64,000 nucleotides of DNA from Trichostrongylus colubriformis. Lineage: Eukaryota > Nematoda > Chromadorea > Rhabditida > Trichostrongylidae. A program made the translations under genes and the position numbers. Under the pieces are notes generated by a model. It was not told the origin of the DNA. It did no database searches and saw only the letters and a program-made list of their open reading frames with translations. Positions 56,401 to 59,925 of this stretch are shown here, one piece after another. Where the stretch lies: the NCBI GenBank assembly GCA_963978905.1, contig OZ022258.1, forward strand, positions 44,810,591-44,874,590, written 5' to 3'. The number at the start of each line of letters is the position of its first letter. Position 1 is the first letter of the stretch.

Positions 56401-59367
56401 CGGAGTTCATGAGTCGCTTGAGTTCCTTCGAGTCCCCTCTGATGATTGCTCTGATAAGAAGACGAGCATTAGTGATGAAACTAGCGTATTCAGGAGATTT
56501 CGGTGAAACAAAGAATGGATTTTCCTGGAAAAAGTAGAGCTTTATGTGAGATGAGAAAGCAAAAAAGGATTACCTTGCTCTGCTTGATCCCATCTCGTGG
56601 AGTCAGGCGATCGTTTCCTTTTTTGCTACCAGTTCTGACAGCTTCCTGAAATTATGGTCTTGTAAATCTTGAGCCACTAGGCTTTTTCCCCAAGAAATCA
56701 AACTGAAAATCGAAGCTATGAACGATATTCGAACAGCCAAATAGTTACATTCAAAGTTTGTACAAATAATTCTTCTTTTCAACAATGTTGACATTGACAA
56801 CAAAATTGAAGCATAAGATGGAGAGTTTAAAAAAGGTCTTCAAGAGTTATTCGATAACCAGTTGGCGGGCGCACACTACTGTGCGCGAAACACCATGTGC
56901 GTCAGTAGGTCGGCCTGTATTGCTCTTTTTCTTGAGGACAGAGTATTTCGTGCACACCCAGCCCACCGTGGGCGGAGCTTAAATTAGTCCATGTGTGGTC
57001 TTCACTTCTTGTCCCATGCTCTACCCATCCAAATTTATCCCCATCTCCACAGGTCGTTTTTCATGTAACTCCGCCCACCACTTTAAATGCTCCGCCCACT
57101 GTGCCCTGCATTCTTTCCTGACCTTCAGAAACTCATCCCTGACCTTGATCCATCTTCTCCCTATGTTTGGGGCACATTCGAACCCAATCAACAATTTTTG
57201 AACATTCCACGACGGCCCCGCCCATTATGGGCGGAGCTTAACTTGGTCCATGTGTGGTCTTTACTTAGTGTCCCATGCCCTACCCATACCGCATTTGTCC
57301 CCATCTCCACAGGTCGTTTTTCATGTAACGTCCAAGCTCCGCCCACCACTTTATATGCTCCGCCCACTGTGCCTGCATTCTTTCCTGACCTTCAGAAACT
57401 CATCCCTGACCTTGATCCATCTTCTCCCTATGTTTGGGGCACATTCGAACCCAATCAACAATTTTTGAACATTCCACGACGGCCCCGCCCATTATGGGCG
57501 GAGCTTAACTTGGTCCATGTGTGGTCTTTACTTAGTGTCCCATGCCCTACCCATACCGCATTTGTCCCCATCTCCACAGGTCGTTTTTCATGTAACGTCC
57601 AAGCTCCGCCCACCACTTTATATGCTCCGCCCACTGTGCCTGCATTCTTTCCTGACCTTCAGAAACTCATCCCTGACCTTGATCCATCTTCTCCCTATGT
57701 TTGGGGCACATTCGAACCCAATCAACAATTTTTGAACATTCCACGACGGCCCCGCCCATTATGGGCGTAGCTTAACTTGGTCCATGTGTGGTCTTTACTC
57801 AGTGTCCCATACCCTACCCATCCAAACTTATCCCCATCTCCACAGGTCGTTTTTCATGTAACTCCGCCCACCACTTTAAATGCTCCGCCCACTGTGCCCT
57901 GCATTCTTTCCTGACCTTCAGAAACTCATTCCTGACCTTGATCCATCTTCTCCCTATGTTTGGGGCACATTCGAACCCAATCAACAATTTTTGAACATTC
58001 CACGACGGCCCCGCCCATTATGGGCGGAGCTTAACTTGGTCCATGTGTGGTCTTTACTTAGTGTCCCATGCCCTACCCATACCACATTTGTCCCCATCTA
58101 AACAGGTCGTTTTTCATGTAACGTCCAAGCTCCGCCCACCACTTTATATGCTCCGCCCACTGTGCCTGCATTCTTTCCTGACCTTCAGAAACTCATCCCT
58201 GACCTTGATCCATCTTCTCCCTATGTTTGGGGCACATTCGAACCCAATCAACAATTTTTGAACATTCCACGACGGCCCCGCCCATTATGGGCGGAGCTTA
58301 ACTTGGTCCATGTGTGGTCTTTACTCAGTGTCCCATACCCTACCCATCCAAACTTATCCCCATCTCCACAGTTCCTTTTTCATGTAACTCCGCCCACCAC
58401 TTTAAATGCTCCGCCCACTGTGCTCTGCATTCTTTCCTGACCTTCAGAAACTCATTCCTGACCTTGATCCATCTTCTCCCTATGTTTGGGGCACATTCGA
58501 ACCCAATCAACAATTTTTGAACATTCCACGACGGCCCCGCCCATTATGGGCGGAGCTTAACTTGGTCCATGTGTGGTCTTTACTCAGTGTCCCATACCCT
58601 ACCCATCCAAACTTATCCCCATCTCCACAGGTCGTTTTTCATGTAACTCCGCCCACCACTTTAAATGCCCCGCCCACTGTGCCCTGCATTCTTTCCTGAC
58701 CTTCAGAAACTCCCTGACCTAAATCCATCTTCTCCCTACGTTAGGAGCACGTTCGAACGTAATCAACATTTTCGGGCTGAAAGCCAAACATTCCAGTGCA
58801 CGCCCCGCCCCCGTGGGCGGAGCTTAATTTGGCCCATGTGTGGTCTTTACTTCCTGTCCCATGCCCTACCCATACCACACTTGGCCCCATCTGCACAGGT
58901 CGTTTTTCATATGATACCTAATTTCGTGACAGACGGAGGGACAGACGGCTTAGCGCTTTATATATAGTAGGGATAGGGATTTTATAATATGTAGGTGACA
59001 TAACGATTGATATCTCAGCTTGATGGAGATGACTTCTCTATATTTTAATTTTTCAGGAACATTATTTTCAAGAACGAATCCTACCATTCATCGCCTTAAG
59101 AGCTCTCATTTACCTTTTTCTTCGATTTAATCTTCTCTGTACGTTCTTTGATGGCTTTCTTTGAAATTGCTTTTTTGCCCTTTTTCTCCATTACCGCCTC
59201 TTCTTTCTTGGTTTTGCGTTTTTTACTTTTTCCTCCTCTCGAAATAGGTTTTGTGATGAACTCAGGCGCCGTGTGGAATATGGTCGGTTTTCGGTTTCTT
59301 GTTGAATGTCGTAGGGCATTTGTTGCAGCTGCAGACCGTGGTGCATTTGTTGCAGTTGCAGGAAGCC
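17841..59367 (-). CDS. pme-5: Tankyrase-like poly(ADP-ribose) polymerase, PME-5 type (47 exons placed, 5' end missing)
   Basis: The enzyme transfers ADP-ribose from NAD+ to proteins and builds poly(ADP-ribose) chains; the ankyrin region would bind targets. Seen: 47 minus-strand exons with GT/AG borders and compatible codon phase at all junctions but one, giving about 6.5 kb of coding sequence. Domain order is basic N-terminus, many ankyrin repeats, acidic linker, WGR, PARP helical domain, PARP catalytic domain. That combination (ankyrin plus WGR plus PARP, no SAM domain seen) is known for nematode PME-5 and differs from vertebrate tankyrases, which have SAM and lack WGR. The basic segments suggest nuclear location (inference). 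The C-terminus is complete (stop at 17841-17843). The first coding exon is not found. The introns are packed with transposable elements, yet the exons I could read carry no disabling change, so the gene looks functional. No clear poly(A) signal was seen just below 17841. Domain blocks are listed separately. Confidence 0.9.
19787..19963. mobile_element. Foldback MITE, family B, inside a PARP intron
   Basis: Ends GGCCGCGTTCATAGTTTGCG and TATGAACGCGGC. Lies between the exons 20364-20478 and 19535-19605. Confidence 0.7.
20542..23646 (-). CDS. pme-5: PARP gene, exons 38-41: helical regulatory domain
   Basis: Exons: 23518-23646, 22272-22436, 22131-22208, 20542-20651. All are in phase, the first three in phase 0. 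They encode IRRSIQDISNVEKLKTYAKE, then CPFGHISEASIKKARSIL (equivalent to the PLGKLS motif of PARP1), then EFYSTFPIADFEYGAVKIFD (equivalent to the FYTLIPH region), then SEVEVGTRLLTGAAYHKD. This is the autoinhibitory helical domain known from PARP1-3, where DNA binding relieves inhibition of the catalytic domain. Vertebrate tankyrases lack it, so this enzyme may be regulated more like PARP1 (inference). The intron at 20652-22130 contains two foldback repeats. Confidence 0.92.
20849..20993. mobile_element. Foldback MITE, family C
   Basis: Ends GGTGTGTACCCTTATGTCAG and a near-complement. Flanked by AAAAGCTT and AAGAGCTT, a possible 8-base target duplication with one mismatch. Located in the PARP intron 20652-22130. 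Another copy is at 53458-53559, and a half copy lies near 32930-32975. Confidence 0.6.
21070..21276. mobile_element. Foldback MITE, family A (copy 2)
   Basis: Shares GGCGTTCGGTGTGCGATGCG, GATGGTGCGAGCT and TCCTGAAGCGA with family A. Inverted arms pair across a short centre. In the intron 20652-22130. Confidence 0.7.
21799..21964. mobile_element. Foldback MITE, family B
   Basis: Starts TAAGGCCGCGGTCGCACTCT and ends with the approximate complement. Same inner words as the other family B copies. Lies in the intron 20652-22130. Confidence 0.65.
23740..24722 (-). CDS. pme-5: PARP gene, exons 35-37: WGR domain
   Basis: Exons: 24518-24722, 24276-24450, 23740-23840. The first is a lead-in with VCKYNVDEESKLFLARWHAE. 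The second holds the WGR core: LNKTDLNYGRYGFHNFYRIE, then WILFTNWGRIG with the defining Trp-Gly-Arg. The third completes the fold with FKSVWRSKTGQDWG and PKKYRLVE. WGR domains bind nucleic acid ends or mediate contacts in DNA-dependent PARPs (PARP1, 2 and 3) and are absent from vertebrate tankyrases. Their presence next to ankyrin repeats is a hallmark of the nematode enzyme. Confidence 0.93.
24046..24181. mobile_element. Foldback element, family H
   Basis: Ends CTACATACAGTCCATTTCGG and a near-complement (GAACTGTAGG). The centre holds short GAGAGTGTGTG-type words. A relative is at 36736-36865. Intronic in the PARP gene. Confidence 0.6.
24769..24851. repeat. Tandem duplication of a 41 bp unit
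   Basis: The unit contains ACTTTCTTTTCCGTAAGCGG and occurs twice without a gap. It lies in the short intron just upstream of the exon 24518-24722. Confidence 0.85.
25509..28499 (-). CDS. pme-5: PARP gene, exons 28-34: last ankyrin repeats and basic/acidic linker
   Basis: Exons: 28340-28499, 28138-28280, 27718-27863, 26306-26516, 25965-26246, 25692-25838, 25509-25621. 28340 gives SMVQLIDASLKERQYNLANQ; 28138 gives NRLYSLGCEVMNDGVSLPIE; 26306 gives GADVNAPDLEGRTPLMIAVL, a textbook ankyrin unit. The long exon 25965-26246 interrupts the repeats with a basic stretch (GRKRKAP) followed by about 45 residues dominated by Glu, Asp and Ser. Then 25692 gives CDRKGRNVLHYMVEPIAWEN and 25509 gives DGNTPLDIAIRTKQRT, ending in a short Lys-rich linker (PAKKAKTSN) before the WGR domain. 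The basic/acidic insert looks disordered and could act as an NLS or regulatory loop (inference). Confidence 0.9.
26650..27245 (-). pseudogene. Tc1/mariner-type transposase remnant between inverted arms
   Basis: On the minus strand around 27010-26800 a frame reads SSPDLNPHDYFVWGYLE, then an in-frame stop, then ESLKTALRREWADFDVDYLR. This matches the C-terminal catalytic region (D..PDLNP) of Tc1/mariner-superfamily transposases. The sequences at 26650-26790 and 27112-27245 are diverged inverted copies of each other and may be the element's ends or an inverted duplication of its tail. Non-functional. Located in a PARP intron. Confidence 0.65.
28590..29445 (-). mobile_element. Penelope-like element fragment with GIY-YIG domain (left, inverted copy)
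   Basis: The frame at 28906-29322 encodes a GIY-YIG endonuclease domain: CMYSGVIYQIECRVCG, then STYIGETGRVLAIRVKEHL, then ISARKALEAFWISVKNP with the conserved Glu. A Cys cluster (DNCAICPHGKAGDC) precedes it. This arrangement is typical of the C-terminus of Penelope-like retroelements. The reverse transcriptase part is absent, so this is a 3' fragment. It ends near 28590 with a short motif resembling a hammerhead ribozyme (28615-28652). Confidence 0.8.
29448..30013 (+). mobile_element. Penelope-like element fragment (right, direct copy)
   Basis: The frame at 29448-29702 repeats the second half of the GIY-YIG protein (ASIRRGTLTTALGRHKV onward) and is nearly identical to the copy at 28590-29445 but in opposite orientation, so the two form a head-to-head palindrome. 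The catalytic GIY-YIG part is missing. The tail past the stop carries the same hammerhead-like motif at 29956-29993. Confidence 0.8.
29956..29993 (+). ncRNA. Hammerhead-ribozyme-like motif in the Penelope tail
   Basis: GGCCT and AGGCC can pair as an outer stem around CTGAAGA, a 13-base stem-loop segment (GAC/GTC pairing, one extra C after the first core strand), GAAAC and GTC. CUGANGA, GAA and a cleavage triplet GUC are the conserved hammerhead core; the third stem would be only AC/GU. Hammerhead motifs with very short third stems are known from Penelope-like elements. The extra C makes activity uncertain. An inverted copy is at 28615-28652. Confidence 0.5.
30117..30352. mobile_element. Foldback MITE, family E (copy 1)
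   Basis: Ends GGTGTGTACACTTATGGCGA and an approximate complement ending GTGTACACACC. A second, inverted copy lies at about 40397-40650, and a partial one at about 16905-17140. All share CCTTCAGAGATTGCAGTTGG or its complement. Ends resemble family C. Confidence 0.65.
30750..31330. repeat. Dispersed repeat family J (copy 1)
   Basis: Similar over several hundred bases to about 48985-49580 (GTGAAAGTCGAGATG, CCCTTCCCACCGTTGATTCT, CCGTCAAGAGG). It also has a local tandem duplication at 31157-31226 (GCGGGATCGTTTTATCCAAG twice). No gene recognised. Confidence 0.55.
31899..32654 (-). CDS. pme-5: PARP gene, exons 24-27: ankyrin repeats
   Basis: Exons: 32526-32654, 32353-32469, 32202-32294, 31899-32063. 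All four join in phase 0. They encode YGRTPLHYAFASRSQFA, then CEGNSALHLAAYKNANICAV followed by KGASVSVKN, then EGNIPLAIAVLHGRQSIALT. The last, VFPPKSVEVEEKVWRWKG, ends in WEALVYVLLDALGT and looks like a linker leading out of a repeat block. The ankyrin consensus is especially clean in the second exon. Confidence 0.9.
33935..34787 (-). mobile_element. Mariner element nested in the Tc3-like element
   Basis: Terminal repeats TTAGGTTGGACGGGAAGTTC and complement, with TA on both sides (33933-33934 and 34788-34789). The minus-strand frame at 34009-34212 encodes the mariner transposase tail: APTDYHLLRSLTHFLDG, then LPERWQYIVDHDGAYFGD. At 853 bases it is shorter than a full mariner (about 1.3 kb), so part of the transposase is deleted. 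Confidence 0.9.
34811..35825 (-). pseudogene. Tc3A-type transposase, inactivated
   Basis: Starts MPRGPILSEVE, then an in-frame stop. Later frames contain FSDENKFNLDGPDG (catalytic Asp), YYWRDLRKGP, SDYQDVLGRHLLPVL, then DWPACSPDLNPIENICGDLV (second Asp and the Glu-side region) and the typical end MPNRVFEVISKHGGPVNY with stop at 34811. Overall length (about 1 kb) matches Tc3A. At least one stop and several frameshifts make it non-functional. Confidence 0.88.
36310..42696 (-). CDS. pme-5: PARP gene, exons 20-23: ankyrin repeats in repeat-rich introns
   Basis: Exons: 42470-42696, 41462-41634, 38793-38887, 36310-36432. The first encodes NFVDYVNRLLMWGCDLF and TSPTSLPYIALNIRLEDG. The second begins after a ctattcag acceptor and reads SKDGFSFVISALKSNSNAAR; an upstream acceptor would open another frame that hits a stop, so the shorter exon is preferred. 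It ends after one base, which completes the first codon of the third exon, DGDNLWHYVARAQDLKAVEL. The last exon contains GNLQGYTPLHEAVQSCEG. These exons are separated by 0.8 to 2.6 kb of transposon-derived sequence. Confidence 0.88.
36736..36865. mobile_element. Foldback element, family H
   Basis: Ends ATTACAGTCCAGTTCCCGAA and the near-complement. The arms contain GGCTGGCAGGGCGTGG. Same central GAGAGTGTGTGGCG-like motif as 24046-24181. Intronic. Confidence 0.65.
37267..37698. mobile_element. Large palindromic element, family D
   Basis: About 430 bases; both ends read AAAGGAATCGTCCACGGAAA toward the centre and the arms pair over nearly 200 bases (ATGAGTTTTTGTGTTACCCA and complement). Single-arm relatives occur at about 22620-23000, 33450-33650 and 48640-48980. 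Non-coding. Confidence 0.75.
37970..38643. mobile_element. Palindromic mariner derivative
   Basis: TA-flanked; ends TTAGGTCGTCGGGAAAGTTC and complement. Both arms encode the same piece of mariner transposase in opposite directions: the minus-strand arm reads LPHPPYSPDLAPSDYHLFPS, the other arm a diverged copy. It is an inverted duplication of a mariner 3' half. Confidence 0.85.
39216..40251. mobile_element. 1.04 kb TA-flanked DNA transposon
   Basis: Ends TTGGGTCATTCCATAAGTAA and near-complement with TA on each side (39214-39215, 40252-40253). Terminal repeats are long (about 200 bases, diverged). It sits inside a repeat whose uninterrupted copy is at 14425-14640, which confirms both ends. 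No transposase was recognised in the degenerate interior. Its subterminal sequence resembles the centre of the small element 46303-46514. Confidence 0.85.
40397..40650. mobile_element. Foldback MITE, family E (copy 2)
   Basis: Inverted relative of 30117-30352: GTGTGTAAACTTATGACAAA at the left, TTTTTTGTCATAAGTGTACA toward the right end. Intronic. Confidence 0.65.
41058..41310. mobile_element. Palindromic element of about 250 bp
   Basis: Left arm TAGATCCCTTGGTAACTAGT and right arm ACTAGTTACCCAGGGATCTA pair, as do CCTACACCTGCTCGAA and its counterpart. It lies in the PARP intron 38888-41461, close to the exon 41462-41634. Confidence 0.7.
42741..42909. repeat. Near-perfect 170 bp palindrome
   Basis: Arms of about 75 bases read TTTTTAATTTTTTGATAACT ... 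and its complement, with GCAGCTCGCGATGCGAAAGT in each arm. The centre GCTTTTGCCCATAACTCAGC recurs at about 43107, directly after a tRNA-like sequence. Confidence 0.85.
43032..43104 (+). tRNA. tRNA-like cloverleaf, anticodon loop GGA, probably a pseudogene
   Basis: A 73-base cloverleaf: acceptor GTGTCGG/CCGGCAC (one G-U), TA at positions 8-9, D stem GTGT/GCAC with GG in the loop, anticodon stem TATCC/GGATG, loop CCGGAAA, T stem GCGGG/CCCGT with loop TTCGAGT. The A and B boxes look intact. GGA would read serine UCC, but the variable arm is short and position 33 is C rather than the near-universal T, so a tRNA pseudogene or tRNA-derived repeat head is more likely than a working tRNA-Ser. Confidence 0.5.
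43556..46016 (+). mobile_element. Mariner element split by a 1.5 kb insertion
   Basis: TA-flanked (43554-43555, 46017-46018); ends TTAGGTTGAGTCGATATGAC and near-complement. The plus strand begins a mariner transposase at 43722 (MPHDFKPSRDHIRN, then after a frameshift ARGAVYFWHSKFASGDYSFE, the helix-turn-helix region). The catalytic C-terminus is at about 45645-45945 (HDNARPHIARLTKA, LPHPPYSSDLAPSDFHLFPH, NRWQKAIDQDGAYF), with stops and shifts. Between them lies foreign sequence (about 44080-45600) with an unrelated ORF. In PARP intron 42697-47257. Confidence 0.85.
44248..44838 (+). CDS. Unrecognised 196-codon ORF inside the mariner element
   Basis: I do not recognise this protein. The frame is open from METSRVAQSTT to a stop at 44838. 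It has a Pro/Thr-rich start (PKPRTWTPPEF), no signal peptide, no membrane segment and no known catalytic motif. Residues from about 170 on come from a 178-base sequence that is tandemly repeated downstream (GACAACCTAGCAGACCCTGC at 44792 and 44970), so the true end is unclear. The shadow frame on the other strand is shorter. It could be an exon-like capture, a fragment of another mobile element, or chance. No intron borders were seen. Confidence 0.35.
   Translation: METSRVAQSTTKPTSTNNSFVGLQIPKPRTWTPPEFTDKPWKAISINAYHRGWTLQKQWDESGKLADMDFFHILLRSQARNLVLAATMRTGKTFVFIENVDEILMHGHPTEKLTDASRLSTRPPRANYAYWKNFSNNESILEEIRGKISRIRQKKSFLRLTFLNFSCFVLKIWHSSGSHRKRQPSRPCFTKTNLYG
46303..46514. mobile_element. 212 bp mariner-type MITE
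   Basis: TA-flanked; ends TTAGGTTGTCCCGAAAGTTC and exact complement; about 30 bases of terminal repeat. The centre (CATGTCATATATCATTCGGA and surrounding) resembles the subterminal part of the element at 39216-40251. Non-coding. Confidence 0.9.
46719..47205. mobile_element. Palindromic element of about 490 bp
   Basis: Arms of about 180 bases pair (GATATCACATCTCCTGCCGT and complement; GGAGCGTGCAGGGC and complement) around a unique centre at about 46900-47020. The right end lies about 50 bases below the PARP exon 47258-47389. No protein recognised. Confidence 0.75.
47258..50069 (-). CDS. pme-5: PARP gene, exons 15-19: ankyrin repeats with one unresolved junction
   Basis: Exons: 49907-50069, 49656-49840, 48363-48465, about 47473-47615, 47258-47389. 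The acceptor of the first is set by phase (attcaag at 50070): it gives LKG joined to HYGIVRWLLEEKASLVDIN, a continuous ankyrin unit. Next come GADCSIADSMGNTIMHVFAG and QAPLHIALQSANLLLFQWML. The exon ending at 47615 reads SPHFTLLHVLLELPMK and stays open to 47473, but its best donor (gtaata) leaves one extra base while the next exon (KHCNGEIEIWLRQPNQYG) needs phase 0. In-phase donors (gtgatg, gtcatc) are weaker. The low end of that exon is therefore uncertain. Confidence 0.8.
47953..48125. mobile_element. Foldback MITE, family B, intronic
   Basis: Ends TGCGTTCATACTTTACGCCG and TATGAACGCGACTTAA. It lies in the intron between the exons 48363-48465 and 47473-47615. Confidence 0.7.
48985..49580. 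repeat. Dispersed repeat family J (copy 2)
   Basis: Matches 30750-31330 in scattered blocks (TATGAAAGTCGAGATG, CCCTTTCCCACCATTGATTC), but parts run in different orientation, so one copy is rearranged. Intronic, upstream of the acceptor-side sequence of exon 48363-48465. Confidence 0.5.
50679..50812. mobile_element. Foldback MITE, family B (short copy)
   Basis: TAAAGCCACCTACACACTAG at the left is answered by AGTATGAAAGCGGCCCTTA at the right with family B inner words. Intronic. Confidence 0.5.
51018..51224. mobile_element. Foldback MITE, family A (copy 3), next to a splice donor
   Basis: Ends TATGTCGTTAGGACAGAGAC and near-complement. It lies in the intron just after the exon 51242-51389, leaving 17 bases between the exon end and the repeat. 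Confidence 0.8.
51242..52838 (-). CDS. pme-5: PARP gene, exons 9-14: central ankyrin repeats
   Basis: Exons: 52780-52838, 52521-52668, 52284-52417, 52117-52225, 51870-52037, 51242-51389. A tryptophan codon is split across 52780/52668. The reading frame runs through classical ankyrin units: YTIHYAAVCEGPEPLKFLLK, ETPLHVAARAGRKGNIKILL, GDTALCLAVRYQ, IACSLGYLPIAEQLIEHGA, RTALSHAVLNGQEHCAAMLL and GNTPALYAAAYGWLECLRLL. Introns here are short, many under 100 bases, unlike the repeat-filled introns elsewhere in the gene. The donor of the last exon (gtaaga, ending at 51241) lies only 18 bases from a foldback repeat at 51018-51224. Confidence 0.9.
53280..53760. repeat. Dispersed repeat family I, interrupted by a family C MITE
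   Basis: Shares CCTTGGCTGATAATAGCGTT, GCTTTTGCCTCAGCCT and GAGCTCC blocks with 63160-63425. The copy at 53 kb is interrupted at 53458-53559 by a foldback element that the 63 kb copy lacks. Confidence 0.7.
53458..53559. mobile_element. Foldback MITE, family C (100 bp)
   Basis: Ends GGGTGTGTACCCTTATGTCA and near-complement. Flanks TTGCGTAT and TTGCGTTT form a possible 8-base target duplication with one mismatch. Confidence 0.7.
53961..56645 (-). CDS. pme-5: PARP gene, exons 2-8: start of the ankyrin region
   Basis: Exons in gene order: 56574-56645, 56394-56524, 55608-55779, 55478-55544, 55273-55413, 54127-54256, 53961-54072. Phases fit throughout: 56394 ends with two bases of a split codon using a gtcctt donor, 55478 ends after one base, 54127 ends after two. 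The second exon contains ARLLIRAIIRGDSKELKRLM, an ankyrin-like helix pair. The next ones give IGRATRAVEMTRGGREGNN and ALIESGIGYKEIV. The exon at 54127 has MVVVAARMGLRELASAL. The one at 53961 contains ITPLHTAAINPNVK, with the TPLHxAA ankyrin signature. For 55478-55544 two frames are open; the frame chosen is the only one that joins both neighbours. Confidence 0.85.
56940..58975 (-). repeat. Tandem array of 259 and 267 bp units, with terminal motif
   Basis: The landmark CCATGTGTGGTC recurs at 56989, 57248, 57515, 57782, 58041, 58308, 58567 and (diverged) 58834, giving spacings 259, 267, 267, 259, 267, 259, 267. The two lengths differ by an 8-base block (CGTCCAAG). On the minus strand the region starts ACTATATATAAAGCGCTAAG followed by GTCTGTC repeats, the same kind of end motif as at 4583. 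It lies in the first PARP intron found (56646-59113). The 227-codon frame on the plus strand is a by-product of the array. Confidence 0.9.
59114..59367 (-). CDS. pme-5: PARP gene, first exon found: basic N-terminal region
   Basis: This 254-base exon stays open in one frame between an acceptor (ttaag) at 59368 and a donor (gtaaat) at 59113. It enters with two bases of a split codon and leaves in phase 0, matching the next exon at 56574-56645. The product is rich in Lys and Arg, with runs such as KSKKRKTKK and IKSKKK, and has no hydrophobic segment. Such runs are typical nuclear localisation signals; an N-terminal NLS function is inference. There is no start codon in the right place, so at least one exon lies further 5' (higher coordinates). 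I found no convincing first exon in 59.4-64.0 kb. Confidence 0.7.
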
Positions 59368-59639
59368 CTTAATTAGAGAGGATCACAGCGAAACACATTG
59401 TTATAGAAAAGCAAAATAATTGTTTTTCAAAAAACTGAATGAGAAATCGGTGGAAATGGAAATAACCAAATACCATCAACCAGTTGGGCTGACGCACACA
59501 ACTGCGCGCGTCACATATGGAAGCATGCCAATTGGGCTTGATCGATATTGATCGATCAGTATCATCGCTCGAACAGTTTCAGAAACGGGGAATTCGCAAA
59601 AACGGAAAAGAGAAACGAAATTCCTCCCGTTAATCTCGT

Positions 59640-59925
59640 CCTTATACCACTACACGGATTGAGAGTCCCAGCTTTGCTGAGACGCGAGATATCAATTCCT
59701 CGCCATTCGTCTTTCAAGGCTCCTTATCAGCCCTTATCAGTTGCTATCACTTCCGTTCCCTCACCACTGATGTCCTCTTACCATATCACTTTAAAAATTC
59801 AGAGTCCCAGCTCTACTGCGACGCAAGATATGAATTCCGTGACAGACGGAGGGACGGGCGGACGGAGGGAGGGACGTACAGATAGGCGAAGCGTTTTATA
59901 TGTATATATATAAGGATTATTATAA
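59640..59925 (-). repeat. Solo fragment of the array-bearing element
   Basis: On the minus strand it starts TATATATATACATATAAAAC, then CCGTCCGTC-type words, then the 145-base subunit sequence known from 4583-6770 (CAGCAGAGCTGGGACTCTGA-like, GGAACGGAAGTGATAGCAAC). One and a half subunits only. It shows that the end motif and the array unit belong together. Confidence 0.8.

Noticed and set aside
56321..56506. Plus-strand frame of 61 codons
   Set aside because: It is antisense to the PARP exon 56394-56524, which has splice signals and ankyrin similarity.
57087..57770. Longest open frame of the window (227 codons, plus strand)
   Set aside because: It consists of tandem copies of the 267-base unit (267 is divisible by 3, so the frame stays open). 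No protein family, and it stops where 259-base units break the frame.
56940..58975. CRISPR-like array
   Set aside because: Repeats are 259/267 bases with no unique spacers, and the DNA is eukaryotic.
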